Shown piece by piece: positions 51,464-64,000 of a stretch of DNA of 64,000 nucleotides. The position numbers and the translations under genes were made by a program. The stretch spans positions 23,912,001 to 23,976,000 of the forward strand of contig NC_079888.1 in assembly GCF_029227915.1 (NCBI RefSeq), read 5' to 3'. The notes under the pieces are model-generated. The model had not been told where the DNA came from, made no database searches, and was given only the letters and a program-made list of their open reading frames with translations. The stretch comes from Hydractinia symbiolongicarpus (Eukaryota > Cnidaria > Hydrozoa > Anthoathecata > Hydractiniidae). Positions within the stretch are counted from its first letter, which is position 1; each line of letters starts with the position of its first letter.

Positions 51464-52329
51464 AAAACTACAAGTCTCATGCGTTTTAGTGGTGAAAAAA
51501 TAATTTAAAAAATCGTTCGGGAAATGAGTTTACTCCCTGGGTACTTTTTTTGTATACTTTTGACTATACGGGCCAAGCCGGGATTTACGGGAAATCGCGG
51601 GTTTTCGTTTGCCGGCGATTAAACTTCTTTTATTCAGCGTCTCATCAAAAATGAAAACATTTTTAAAACTACAAGTCTCATGGGCTTTAGTGGTGAAAAA
51701 ATAATTTAAAAAATCGTTCTGGAAATGGGTTTACTCACAGGGTACTTTCTTTGTATACATTCGACTATACGTGCCAAGCCCGGGATTTACGGAAAATCGC
51801 GAGTTTTCGTTTGCCGGCGATTAAACTTCTTTTATTCAGCGTCTCATCAAAAATGAAAACATTTTTAAAACCTACAAGTCTTATGCGTTTTAGTGGTGAA
51901 AAAATAATTTAAAAAATCGTTCTGGAAATGAGTTTACTCACAGGGTACTTTCTTTGTATACATTCCACTATACGGACCAAGCCCGGGATTTACAGGAAAT
52001 CGCGGGTTTTCGTTTTCCGGCGATTAAACCTCTTTCATTAAGCGTCTTATCAAAAATGAAAACATTTTTGACAACTACAAGTCTCATGCGTTTTAGTGGT
52101 GAAAAAATAATTTAAAAATCGTTCGGGAAATGAGTTTACTCCCTGGGTACTTTCTTTGTATATTTTTGACTATACGGGCCGAGTCCGGGATTTACGGGAA
52201 ATCGCGGATTTTCGTTTGCCGGCGATTAAACTGCTTTTATTCATCGTCTCATCAAAAATGAAAACATTTTTGAAAACTACAAGTCTCATGCGTTTTAGTG
52301 GTGAAAAAATAATTTAAAAAATCGTTCGG

Positions 52330-55300
52330 GAAATGAGTTTACTCCCTGGGTACTTTCTCTGTATACTTTTGACTATACGGGCCAAGCCGGGATTTACGGG
52401 AAATCGCGGGTTTTCGTTTGCCGGCGATTAAACTTCTTTTATTCAGCGTTTCATCAAAAATGAAAACATTTTTGAAAACTACAAGTCTCATGCGTTTTAG
52501 TGGTGAAAAAATAATTGAAAAAATCCTTCGGGAAATGAGTTTACTCCCTGGGTACTTTCTTTGTATACTTTTGACTATACCGGCCAAGCCGGGATTTACG
52601 GGAAATCGCGTGTTTTCGTTTGCCGGCGATTAAACTTCTTTTATTCAGCGTCTCATCAAAAATGAAAACATTTTTGAAAACTACAAGTCTCATGCGTTTT
52701 AGTGGTGAAAAAAAAAATTTAAAAATCGTTCGGGAAATGAGTTTACTCCCTGGGTACTTTCTTTGTATACATTCGACTATACGGGCCAAGCCCCGGATTT
52801 ACGGGAAAACGCGGGATTTCGTTTGCCGGCGATTAAACCTCTTTTATTAAGAGTCTCATCAAAAATGAAAACATTTTTGACAGCTACATGTCTCATGCGT
52901 CTTAGTGGTGAAAAAATAATTTAAAAAATCGTTCGGGAATTGAGTTTACTCCCTGGGTACTTTCTTTGTATACTTTTGACTATACGGCCGAGTCCGGGAT
53001 TTACGGGAAATCGCGGATTTTCGTTTGCCGGCGATTAAACTGCTTTTATTCAGCGTCTCATCAAAAATGAAAACATTTTTAAAAACAACAAGTCTTATGC
53101 GTTTTAGTGGTGAAAAAATAATTTAAAAAATCGTTCTGGAAATGAGTTTACTCACAGGCTACTTTCTTTGTATACATTCGACTATACGGGCAAAGCCCGG
53201 GATTTACGGGAAATCGCGGGTTTTCGTTTGCCGGCGATTAAACCTCTTTCATTAAGCGTCTCATCTAAAATGAAAACATTTTTGACAACTACAAGTCTCA
53301 TGCGTTTTAGTGGTGAAAAAATAATTTAAAAAATCGTTCGGGAAATGAGTTTACTCCCTGGGTACTTTCTTTGTATACTTTTGCCTATACGGGCCGAGTC
53401 CGGGATTTACGGGAAATCGCGGATATTTGTTTGCCGGCGATTAAAATTCTTTTATTCAGCGTCCCATCAAATATGAAAATATTTTTGAAAACTACAAGTC
53501 TCATGCGTTTAGTGGTAAAAAAATAATATAAAAAATCGTTCGGGAAATGAGTTTACTCCCTGGGTACTTTCTTTGTATACTTTTGACTATAGGGGCCAAG
53601 CCCGGAATTTACGGGAAATCGCGGGTTTTTGTTTGCCGGCAATTAAACTTCTTTTATTCAGCGTCTAATCAAAAATGAAAACATTTTTAAAAACTACAAG
53701 TCTTATGCGTTTTAGTGGTGAAAAAATAATTTAAAAAATCGTTCTGGAAATGAGTTTACTCCCTGGGTACTTTCCTTGTATACTTTTGACTATACGGGCC
53801 GAGTCCGGGATTTAGGGAAATCGCAGGTTTTCGTTTGCCGGCGATTAAACTGCTTTTATTCAGCGTCTTATCAAAAATGAAAACATTTTTGAAAACTACA
53901 AGTCTCATGCGTTTTAGTGGTGAAAAAATAATTTAAAAAATCGTTCGGGAAATGAGTTTACTTCCTGGGTACTTTCTTTGTATACTTTTGACTATACGGG
54001 CCAAGCCGGGATTTACGGGAAGTCACGGGTTTTCGTTTGCCGGCGATTAAACTTTTTTTATTCAGCGTCTCATCAAAAATGAAAACATTTTTAAAAACTA
54101 CAAGTCTTATGCGTTTTAGTGGTGAAAAAATAATTTAAAAAATCGTTCTGGAAATGAGTTTACTCACAGGGTACTTTCTTTGTATACATTCGACTATATG
54201 TGCCAAGCCCGGGATTTACGGGAAATCGCGGGTTTTCATTTGCCGGCGATTAAACTGCTTTTATTCAGCGTCTCATCAATAATGAAAACATTCTTGAAAA
54301 CTACAAGTCTCATGCGTTTTAGTGGTGAAAAAAAAAATTAAAAAATCGTTCGGGAAATGAGTTTACTCCCTGGGTACTTTCTTTGTATACATTCGACTAT
54401 ACGTGCCAAGCCCTGGATTTACGGGAAATCCCGGGTTTTCGTTTGCCGGCGATTAAACTTCTTTTATTCAGCGTCTCATCAAAAATGAAAATATTTTTGA
54501 AAACTACAAGTCTCATGCGTTTTAGTGGTGAAAAATAAATTTAAAAAATCGTTTTGAAAATGAGTTTACTCACAGGATACTTTCTTTGTGTACATTCGAC
54601 TATACGGACCAAGCCCGGGATTTACAGGAAATCGCGGGTTTTCGTTTTCCGGCGATTAAACCTCTTTCCTTAAGCGTCTCATCAAAAATGAAAACATTTT
54701 TGAAAACTACAAGTCTCATGCGTTTTAGTGGTGAAAAAAAAAATTAAAAAAGCGTTCGGGAAATGAGTGTACTCCCTGGGTACTTTCTTTGTATACATTC
54801 GACTATACGGGCCAAGCCCCGGATTTACGGGAAAACGCCGGATTTCGTTTGCCAGCGATTAAACCTCTTTCATTAAGCGTCTCATCAAAAATGAAAACAT
54901 TTTTGACAACTACAAGTCTCATGCATTTTAGTGGTGAAAAAATAATTTAAAAAATCGTTCGGGAAATGAGTTTACTCCCTGGGTACTTTCTTTGTATACT
55001 TTTGACTATACGGGCCGAGTCCGGGATTTACGGGAAACCTCGGATTTTCGTTTGCCGGCGATTAAACTGCTTTTATTCAGCGTCTCATCAAAAATGAAAA
55101 CATTTTTGAAAACTACAAGTCTCATCCGTTTTAGTGGTGAAAAAATAATTTAAAAAATCGTTCGGGAAATGAGTTTACTCCCTGGGTACTTTCTTTGTAT
55201 ACTTTTGACTATACGGGCCAAGCCGGGATTTACGGGAAATCGCGTGTTTTCGTTTGCCGGCGATTAAACTTCTTTTATTCAGCGTCTCATCAAAAATGAA

Positions 55301-55870
55301 AACATTTTTGAAAACTACAAGTCTCATGCGTTTTAGTGGTGAAAAAAAAATTTTAAAAATCGTTCGGGAAATGAGTTTACTCCCTGGGTACTTTCTTTGT
55401 ATACATTCGACTATACGGGCCAAGCCCCGGATTTACGGGAAAACGCGGGATTTCGTTTGCCGGCGATTAAACCTCTTTCATTAAGAGTCTCATCAAAAAT
55501 GAAAACATTTTTGACAGCTACAAGTCTCATGCGTCTTAGTGGTGAAAAAATAATTTAAAAAATCGTTTGGGAATTGAGTTTACTCCCTGGGTACTTTCTT
55601 TGTATACTTTTGACTATACGGCCGAGTCCGGGATTTACGGGAAATCGCGGATTTTCGTTTGCCGGCGATTAAACTGCTTTTATTCAGCGTCTCATCAAAA
55701 ATGAAAACATTTTTAAAAACTACAAGTCTTATGCGTTTTAGTGGTGAAAAAATAATTTAAAAAATCGTTCTGGAAATGCGTTTACTCACAGGCTACTTTC
55801 TTTGTATACATTCGACTATACGGGCCAAGCCCGGGATTTACGGGAAATCGCGGGTTTTCGTTTTCCGGCG
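52330..55870 (+). repeat. 13-monomer (about 2,635 bp) duplication
   Basis: About 52330-53260 matches 54964-55870. Shared markers are GAAATCGCGTGTTTTCG, TTAAGAGTCTCATC (about 52847 and 55484), TTTTTGACAGCTAC, GCGTCTTAGTGG, the one-base-short CTATACGGCCGAG and CACAGGCTACTTTC. Single differences include ACATGTCTC against ACAAGTCTC. Confidence 0.78.
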
Positions 55871-57740
55871 ATTAAACATCTTTCATTAAGCGTCTCATCA
55901 AAAATGAAAACATTTTTGAAAACTACAAGTCTCATGCGTTTTAGTGGTGAAAAAAAAATTTAAAAAATCGTTCGGGAAATGAGTTTACTCCCTGGGTACT
56001 TTCTTTGTATACATTCGACTATACGGGCCAAGCCCCGGATTTACGGGAAAACGCGGGATTTCGTTTGCCGGCGATTAAACCTCTTTCATTAAGCGTCTCA
56101 TCAAAAATGAAAACATTTTTGACAACTACAAGTCTCATGCGTTTTAGTGGTGAAAAAATAATTTAAAAAATCGTTCGGGAAATGAGTTTACTCCCTGGGT
56201 ACTTTCTTTGTATACTTTTGACTATACGGGCCGAGTCCGGGATTTACGGGAAGTCGCGGATTTTCGTTTGCCGGCGATTAAAATTCTTTTATTCAGCGTC
56301 CCATCAAATATGAAAATATTTTTGAAAACTAAAAGTCTCATGCGTTTAGTGGTAAAAAAATAATATAAAAAATCGTTCGGGAAATGAGTTTACTCCCTGG
56401 GTACTTTCTTTGATACTTTTGACTATAGGGGCCAAGCCCGGAATTTACGGGAAATCGCGGGTTTTTGTTTGCCGGCAATTAAACTTCTTTTATTCAGCGT
56501 CTAATCAAAAATGAAAACATTTTTAAAAACTAAAAGTCTTATGCGTTTTAGTGGTGAAAAATTAATTTAAAAAATCGTTCTGGAAATGAGTTTACTCCCT
56601 GGGTACTTTCTTTGTATACTTTTGACTATACGGTCCGAGTCCGAGATTTAGGGAAATCGCAGGTTTTCGTTTGCCGGCGATTAAACTGCTTTTATTCAGC
56701 GTCTCATCAAAAATGAAAACATTTTTAAAAACTACAAGTCTTATGCGTTTTAGTGGTGAAAAAATAATTTAAAAAATCGTTCTGGAAATGCGTTTACTCA
56801 CAGGCTACTTTCTTTGTATACATTCGACTATACGGGCCAAGCCCGGGATTTACGGGAAATCGCGGGTTTTCGTTTTCCGGCGATTAAACATCTTTCATTA
56901 AGCGTCTCATCAAAAATGAAAACATTTTTGAAAACTACAAGTCTCATGCGTTTTAGTGGTGAAAAAAAAATTTAAAAAATCGTTCGGGAAATGAGTTTAC
57001 TCCCTGGGTACTTTCTTTGTATACATTCGACTATACGGGCCAAGCCCCGGATTTACGGGAAAACGCGGGATTTCGTTTGCCGGCGATTAAACCTCTTTCA
57101 TTAAGCGTCTCATCAAAAATGAAAACATTTTTGACAACTACAAGTCTCATGCGTTTTAGTGGTGAAAAAATAATTTAAAAAATCGTTCGGGAAATGAGTT
57201 TACTCCCTGGGTACTTTCTTTGTATACTTTTGACTATACGGGCCGAGTCCGGGATTTACGGGAAATCGCGGATTTTCGTTTGCCGGCGATTAAAATTCTT
57301 TTATTCAGCGTCCCATCAAATATGAAAATATTTTTGAAAACTAAAAGTCTCATGCGTTTAGTGGTAAAAAAATAATATAAAAAATCGTTCGGGAAATGAG
57401 TTTACTCCCTGGGTACTTTCTTTGTATACTTTTGACTATAGGGGCCAAGCCCGGAATTTACGGGAAATCGCGGGTTTTTGTTTGCCGGCAATTAAACTTC
57501 TTTTATTCAGCGTCTAATCAAAAATGAAAACATTTTTAAAAACTAAAAGTCTTATGCGTTTTAGTGGTGAAAAATTAATTTAAAAAATCGTTCTGGAAAT
57601 GAGTTTACTCCCTGGGTACTTTCTTTGTATACTTTTGACTATACGGTCCGAGTCCGAGATTTAGGGAAATCGCAGGTTTTCGTTTGCCGGCGATTAAACT
57701 GCTTTTATTCAGCGTCTCATCAAAAATGAAAACATTTTTG
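55740..57740 (+). repeat. 5-monomer (1,012 bp) tandem duplication
   Basis: CAGGCTACTTTC at 55789 and 56801, CTATAGGGGCCAAGCCCGG, TTGCCGGCAATTAAAC, GTCTAATCAAAAATG, AACTAAAAGTC and CTATACGGTCCGAGTCCGAG repeat in order at 1,012 bp. The first copy has a one-base deletion, CTTTGATAC for CTTTGTATAC near 56411, which the second copy lacks. Confidence 0.87.
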
Positions 57741-58379
57741 AAAACTACAAGTCTCATGCGTTTTAGTGGTGAAAAAATAATTTAAAAAATCGTTCGGGAA
57801 ATGAGTTTACTTCCTGGGTACTTTCTTTGTATACTTTTGACTATACGGGCCAAGCCGGGATTTACGGGAAGTCGCAGGTTTTCGTTTGCCGGCGATTAAA
57901 CTTTTTTTATTCAGCGTCTCATCAAAAATGAAAACATTTTTAAAAACTACAAGTCTTATGCGTTTTAATGGTGAAAAAATAATTTAAAAAATCGTTCTGG
58001 AAATGAGTTTACTCACAGGGTACTTTCTTTGTATAGATTCGACTATATGTGCCAAGCCCGGGATTTACGGGAAATCGAGGGTTTTCGTTTGCCGGCGATT
58101 AAACTGCTTTTATTCAGCGTCTCATCAATAATGAAAACATTCTTGAAAACTGCAAGTCTCATGCGTTTTAGTGGTGAAAAAAAAAATTAAAAAATCGTTC
58201 GGGAAATGAGTGTACTCCCTGGGTACTTTCTTTGTATACATTCGACTATACGTGCCAAGCCCGGGATTTACGGGAAATCCCGGGTTTTCGTTTGCCGGCG
58301 ATTAAACTTCTTTTATTCAGCGTCTCATCAAAAATGAAAACATTTTTGAAAACTACAAGTCTCATGCGTTTTAGTGGTG

Positions 58380-61300
58380 AAAAAATAATTTAAAAAATCG
58401 TTCGGGAATTGAGTTTACTCCCTGGGTACTTTCTTTGTATACTTTTGACTATACGGGCCAAGCCGGGATTTACGGGAAATCGCGGGTTTTCGTTTGCCGG
58501 CGATTAAACTTCTTTTATTCAGCGTCTCATCAAAAATGAAAACATTTTTAAAACCTACAAGTCTTATGCGCTTTAGTGGTGAAAAAATAATTTAAAAAAT
58601 CGTTCTGGAAATGAGTTTACTCACAGGGTACTTTCTTTGTATACATTCGACTATACGGGCCAAGCCCGGGATTTACGGGAAATCGCGGGTTTTCGTTTTC
58701 CGGCGATCAAACCTCTTTCATTAAGCGTCTCATCAAAAATGAAAACATTTTTGACAACTACAAGTCTCATGCGTTTTAGTGGTGAAAAAATAATTTAAAA
58801 AATCGTTCGGGAAATGAGTTTACTCCCCGGGTACTTTCTTTGTATACTTTTGACTATACGGGCCGAGTCCGGGATTTACGGGAAATCGCGGATTTTCGTT
58901 TGCCGGCGATTAAACTGCTTTTATTCAGCGTCTCATCAAAAATGAAAACATTTTTGAAAACTACAAGTCTCATGCGTTTTAGTGGTGAAAAAATAATTTA
59001 AAAAATCGTTCGGGAAATGAGTTTACTCCCTGGGTACTTTCTTTGTATACTTTTGACTATACGGGCCAAGCCGGGATTTACGGGAAATCACGGGTTTTCG
59101 TTTGCCGGCGATTAAACTTCTTTTATTAAGCGTCTCATCAAAAATGAAAACATTTTTGAAAACTACAAGTCTCATGCGTTTTAGTGGTGAAAAAATAATT
59201 TAAAAAATCGATCTGGAAATGAGTTTACTCCCTGGGTACTTTCTTTGTATACTTTTGACTGTACGGGCCGAGTCCGGGATTTAGGGAAATCGCAGGTTTT
59301 CGTTTGCCGGCGATTAAACTGCTTTTATTCAGCGTCTCATCAAAAATAAAAACATTTTTGAAAACTACAAGTCTCATGCGTTTTAGTGGTGAAAAAATAA
59401 TTTAAAAAATCGTTCGGGAAATAAGTTTACTTCCTGGGTACTTTCTTTGTATACTTTTGACTATACGGGCCAAGCCGGGATTTACGGGAAGTCGCGGGTT
59501 TTTGTTTGCCGGCGATTAAACTTTTTTTATTCAGCGTCTCATCAAAAATGAAAACATTTTTAAAAACTACAAGTCTTATGCGTTTTAGTGGTGAAAAAAT
59601 AATTTAAAAAATCGTTCTGGAAATGAGTTTACTCACAGGGTACTTTCTTTGTATACATTCGACTATATGTGCCAAGCCCGGGATTTACGGGAAATCGCGT
59701 GTTTTCGTTTGCCGGCGATTAAACTGCTTTTATTCAGCGTCTCATCAATAATGAAAACATTCTTGAAAACTGCAAGTCTCATGCGTTTTAGTGGTGAAAA
59801 AAAAAATTAAAAAATCGTTCGGGAAATGAGTTTACTCCCTGGGTACTTTCTTTGTATACATTCGACTATACGTGCCAAGCCCGGGATTTACGGGAAATCC
59901 CGGGTTTTCGTTTGCCGGCGATTAAACCTCTTTCATTAAGCGTCTCATCAAAAATGAAAACATTTTTGACAACTACAAGTCTCATGCGTTTTAGTGGTGA
60001 AAAAATAATTTAAAAAATCGTTCGGGAAATGAGTTTACTCCCCGGGTACTTTCTTTGTATACTTTTGACTATACGGGCCGAGTCCGGGATTTACGGGAAA
60101 TCGCGGATTTTCGTTTGCCGGCGATTAAACTCCTTTTATTCAGCGTCCCATCAAAAATGAAAACATTTTTGAAAACTACAAGTCTCATGCGTTTTAGTGG
60201 TGAAAAAATAATTTAAAAAATCGTTCGGGAAATGAGTTTACTCCCTGGGTACTTTCTTTGTATACTTTTGACTATACGGGCCAAGCCGGGATTTACGGGA
60301 AATCACGGGTTTTCGTTTGCCGGCGATTAAACTTCTTTTATTAAGCGTCTCATCAAAAATGAAAACATTTTTGAAAACTACAAGTCTCATGCGTTTTAGT
60401 GGTGAAAAAATAATTTAAAAAATCGATCTGGAAATGAGTTTACTCCCTGGGTACTTTCTTTGTATACTTTTGACTGTACGGGCCGAGTCCGGGATTTAGG
60501 GAAATCGCAGGTTTTCGTTTGCCGGCGATTAAACTGCTTTTATTCAGCGTCTCATCAAAAATGAAAACATTTTTGAAAACTACAAGTCTCATGCGTTTTA
60601 GTGGTGAAAAAATAATTTAAAAAATCGTTCGGGAAATAAGTTTACTTCCTGGGTACTTTCTTTGTATACTTTTGACTATACGGGCCAAGCCAGGATTTAC
60701 GGGAAGTCGCGGGTTTTTGTTTGCCGGCGATTAAACTTTTTTTATTCAGCGTCTCATCAAAAATGAAAACATTTTTAAAAACTACAAGTCTTATGCGTTT
60801 TAGTATTGAAAAAATAATTTAAAAAATCGATCTGGAAATGAGTTTACTCCCTGGGTACTTTCTTTGTATACTTTTGACTGTACGGGCCGAGTCCGGGATT
60901 TAGGGAAATCGCAGGTTTTCGTTTGCCGGCGATTAAACTGCTTTTATTCAGCGTCTCATCAAAAATGAAAACATTTTTGAAAACTACAAGTCTCATGCGT
61001 TTTAGTGGTGAAAAAATAATTTAAAAAATCGTTCGGGAAATAAGTTTACTTCCTGGGTACTTTCTTTGTATACTTTTGACTATACGGGCCAAGCCGGGAT
61101 TTACGGGAAGTCGCGGGTTTTTGTTTGCCGGCGATTAAACTTTTTTTATTCAGCGTCTCATCAAAAATGAAAACATTTTTAAAAACTACAAGTCTTATGC
61201 GTTTTAGTGGTGAAAAAATAATTTAAAAAATCGTTCTGGAAATGAGTTTACTCACAGGGTACTTTCTTTGTATACATTCGACTATATGTGCCAAGCCCGG

Positions 61301-63020
61301 GATTTACGGGAAATCGCGTGTTTTCGTTTGCCGGCGATTAAACTGCTTTTATTCAGCGTCTCATCAATAATGAAAACATTCTTGAAAACTGCAAGTCTCA
61401 TGCGTTTTAGTGGTGAAAAAAAAAATTAAAAAATCGTTCGGGAAATGAGTTTACTCCCTGGGTACTTTCTTTGTATACATTCGACTATACGTGCCAAGCC
61501 CGGGATTTACGGGAAATCCCGGGTTTTCGTTTGCCGGCGATTAAACTTCTTTTATTCAGCGTCTCATCAAAAATGAAAACATTTTTGAAAACTACAAGTC
61601 TCATGCGTTTTAGTGGTGAAAAAATAATTTAAAAAATCGTTCGGGAATTGAGTTTACTCCCTGGGTACTTTCTTTGTATACTTTTGACTATACGGGCCAA
61701 ACCGGGATTTACGGGAAATCGCGGGTTTTCGTTTGCCGGCGATTAAACTTCTTTTATTCAGCGTCTCATCAAAAATGAAAACATTTTTAAAACCTACAAG
61801 TCTTGTGCGTTTTAGTGGTGAAAAAATAATTTAAAAAATCGTTCTGGAAATGAGTTTACTCACAGGGTACTTTCTTTGTATACATTCGACTATACGGGCC
61901 AAGCCCGGGATTTACGGGAAATCGCGGGTTTTCGTTTTCCGGCGATCAAACCTCTTTCATTAAGCGTCTCATCAAAAATGAAAACATTTTTGACAACTAC
62001 AAGTCTCATGCGTTTTAGTGGTGAAAAAATAATTTAAAAAATCGTTCGGGAAATGAGTTTACTCCCCGGGTACTTTCTTTGTATACTTTTGACTATACGG
62101 GCCGAGTCCGGGATTTACGGGAAATCGCGGATTTTCGTTTGCCGGCGATTAAACTGCTTTTATTCAGCGTCTCATCAAAAATGAAAACATTTTTGAAAAC
62201 TACAAGTCTCATGCGTTTTAGTGGTGAAAAAATAATTTAAAAAATCGTTCGGGAAATGAGTTTACTCCCTGGGTACTTTCTTTGTATACTTTTGACTATA
62301 CGGGCCAAGCCGGGATTTACGGGAAATCACGGGTTTTCGTTTGCCGGCGATTAAACTTCTTTTATTAAGCGTCTCATCAAAAATGAAAACATTTTTGAAA
62401 ACTACAAGTCTCATGCGTTTTAGTGGTGAAAAAATAATTTAAAAAATCGATCTGGAAATGAGTTTACTCCCTGGGTACTTTCTTTGTATACTTTTGACTG
62501 TACGGGCCGAGTCCGGGATTTAGGGAAATCGCAGGTTTTCGTTTGCCGGCGATTAAACTGCTTTTATTCAGCGTCTCATCAAAAATGAAAACATTTTTGA
62601 AAACTACAAGTCTCATGCGTTTTAGTGGTGAAAAAATAATTTAAAAAATCGTTCGGGAAATAAGTTTACTTCCTGGGTACTTTCTTTGTATACTTTTGAC
62701 TATACGGGCCAAGCCGGGATTTACGGGAAGTCGCGGGTTTTTGTTTGCCGGCGATTAAACTTTTTTTATTCAGCGTCTCATCAAAAATGAAAACATTTTT
62801 AAAAACTACAAGTCTTATGCGTTTTAGTATTGAAAAAATAATTTAAAAAATCGTTCTGGAAATGAGTTTACTCACAGGGTACTTTCTTTGTATACATTCG
62901 ACTATATGTGCCAGGCCCGGGATTTACGGGAAATCGCGTGTTTTCGTTTGCCGGCGATTAAACTGCTTTTATTCAGCGTCTCATCAATAATGAAAACATT
63001 CTTGAAAACTACAAGTCTCA
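58380..63020 (+). repeat. Nested block with 16-monomer (about 3,240 bp), 6-monomer and 2-monomer offsets
   Basis: About 58380-59780 matches 61620-63020 at an offset near 3,240 bp (GCGATCAAACCTC at 58703 and 61943; the GACTGTACGGGCC monomer near 59257 and 62496). Within it, GACTGTACGG also occurs 1,215 bp and 1,619 bp after the first site. ACTCCCCGGGTAC occurs at about 58822, 60037, 62061 and 63276. TTTTAGTATTG is confined to about 60797 and 62823. The nesting implies several rounds of copying. Confidence 0.75.
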
Positions 63021-64000
63021 TGCGTTTTAGTGGTGAAAAAATAATTTAAAAAATCGTTCGGGAATTGAGTTTACTCCCTGGGTACTTTCTTTGTATACTT
63101 TTGACTATACCGGCCAAGCCGGGATTTACGGGAAATCGCGGGTTTTCGTTTGCCGGCGATTAAACTTCTTTTATTCAGCGTCTCATCAAAAATGAAAACA
63201 TTTTTAAAACCTACAAGTCTTATGCGTTTTAGTGGTGAAAAAATAATTTAAAAAATCGTTCGGGAAATGAGTTTACTCCCCGGGTACTTTCTTTGTATAC
63301 TTTTGACTATACGGGCCGAGTCCGGGATTTACGGGAAATTGCGGATTTTCGTTTGCCGGCGATTAAACTGCTTTTATTCAGCGTCTCATCAAAAATGAAA
63401 ACATTTTTGAAAACTACAAGTCTCATGCGTTTTAGTGGTGAAAAAATAATTTAAAAAATCGTTCGGGAAATGAGTTTACTCCCTGGGTACTTTCTTTGTA
63501 TACTTTTGACTATACGGGCCAAGCCGGGATTTACGGGAAATCGCGGGTTTTCGTTTGCCGGCGATTAAACTTCTTTTATTAAGCGTCTCATCAAAAATGA
63601 AAACATTTTTGAAAACTACAAGTCTCATGCGTTTTAGTGGTGAAAAAATAATTTAAAAAATCGATCTGGAAATGAGTTTACTCCCTGGGTACTTTCTTTG
63701 TATACTTTTGACTATACGGGCCGAGTCCGGGATTTACGGGAAATCGCGGATTTTCGTTTGCCGGCGATTAAACTGCTTTTATTCAGCGTCTCATCAAAAA
63801 TGAAAACATTTTTGAAAACTACAAGTCTCATGCGTTTTAGTGGTGAAAAAATAATTTAAAAAATCGTTCGGGAAATGAGTTTACTCCCTGGGTACTTTCT
63901 TTGTATACTTTTGACTATACGGGCCAAGCCGGGATTTACGGGAAATCACGGGTTTTCGTTTGCCGGCGATTAAACTTCTTTTATTAAGCGTCTCATCAAA

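Larger units (their letters stand above)
5563..64000 (+). repeat. Satellite array, right segment (about 288 monomers of 202-203 bp)
   Basis: The same satellite continues without inversion or further insertion to the last base. A representative monomer is 36001-36202 (202 bp): AT-rich start; conserved pyrimidine-rich stretch with GTATAC; GC-rich core 36071-36130 containing several GGG tracts and GCCGGC; then an A-rich half with CATCAAAAATG and CAAGTCTCATGCG or CAAGTCTTATGCG. Length differences come mainly from the A-run after GGTG (for example AAAAAATAATTT, AAAAAAAATTT, AAAAATAATTT) and from the core (CAAGCCCGGG, CAAGCCGGG, GAGTCCGGG, CAAGCCCCGG). Subtypes alternate in short series that recur, so the segment is a patchwork of higher-order duplications listed separately. 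I see no gene, RNA gene or second mobile element. The array runs off the window. Confidence 0.98.

Noticed and set aside
52339-52587. Minus-strand frames (52339-52587, 52541-52789, 55175-55423, 11356-11571)
   Set aside because: They are reverse complements of ordinary satellite monomers and overlap the plus-strand frames. Their length depends only on which monomer variant lost a stop.
1-64000. CRISPR array
   Set aside because: The regular spacing is that of 202-203 bp monomers that are similar along their whole length. There are no short repeats with unique spacers.
1-64000. Telomeric repeats, tRNA or 5S rRNA genes within the monomer
   Set aside because: No TTAGGG-type runs, no A and B box pair with a cloverleaf, and no 5S-like sequence were seen in the monomer.

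Overview
The window is almost entirely one tandem satellite DNA array with a single retroelement insertion. I see no intact protein-coding gene, no rRNA or tRNA gene, and no CRISPR array. The monomer is 202-203 bp. All copies run head-to-tail in the same orientation, about 25 monomers left of the insertion and about 288 right of it. The array starts and ends inside monomers, so it is longer than 64 kb.

Organism: a eukaryote, very probably an animal. The array length and the monomer length (about one nucleosome plus linker) point to heterochromatin, possibly pericentromeric or centromeric, although nothing in the sequence proves a centromere. The only other clue is a 5'-truncated, poly(A)-tailed fragment inserted on the minus strand at about 5022-5562. 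Its 127 coding residues resemble the C-terminal part of reverse-transcriptase-bearing retroelement polyproteins that I remember as common in cnidarians and some other aquatic animals. That taxonomic hint comes from memory and is weak.

Layout: 1-5021 satellite, including a 1.9 kb block copied 2,436 bp downstream; 5022-5562 retroelement fragment; 5563-64000 satellite with many overlapping higher-order duplications. The block sizes I could measure, in monomers, are 1 (202 bp, 35.4-36.0 kb), 2 (405-407 bp), 3 (607-609 bp), 4 (810-811 bp), 5 (1,011-1,012 bp), 6 (1,214 bp), 7 (1,418-1,420 bp), 10 (2,027 bp), 11 (about 2,225 bp), 12 (2,436 bp), 13 (about 2,635 bp), 14 (2,836 bp) and 16 (about 3,240 bp). 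The array therefore has no single higher-order period. It is a patchwork of recent local unequal exchanges or segmental copies, with diagnostic monomer subtypes reappearing at long distances.

Monomer anatomy (reference copy 36001-36202): an A/T-rich start, a conserved pyrimidine-rich stretch with a GTATAC palindrome, a GC- and CpG-rich core with several GGG tracts and a GCCGGC palindrome, then a long A-rich half. The roughly 64-codon open frames found once per monomer are by-products of this repeat and are not annotated as genes. The points most worth a second look are the mosaic higher-order structure, a subtype-specific G-quadruplex motif repeated through the array, the CpG-rich core, and the lone retroelement insertion.
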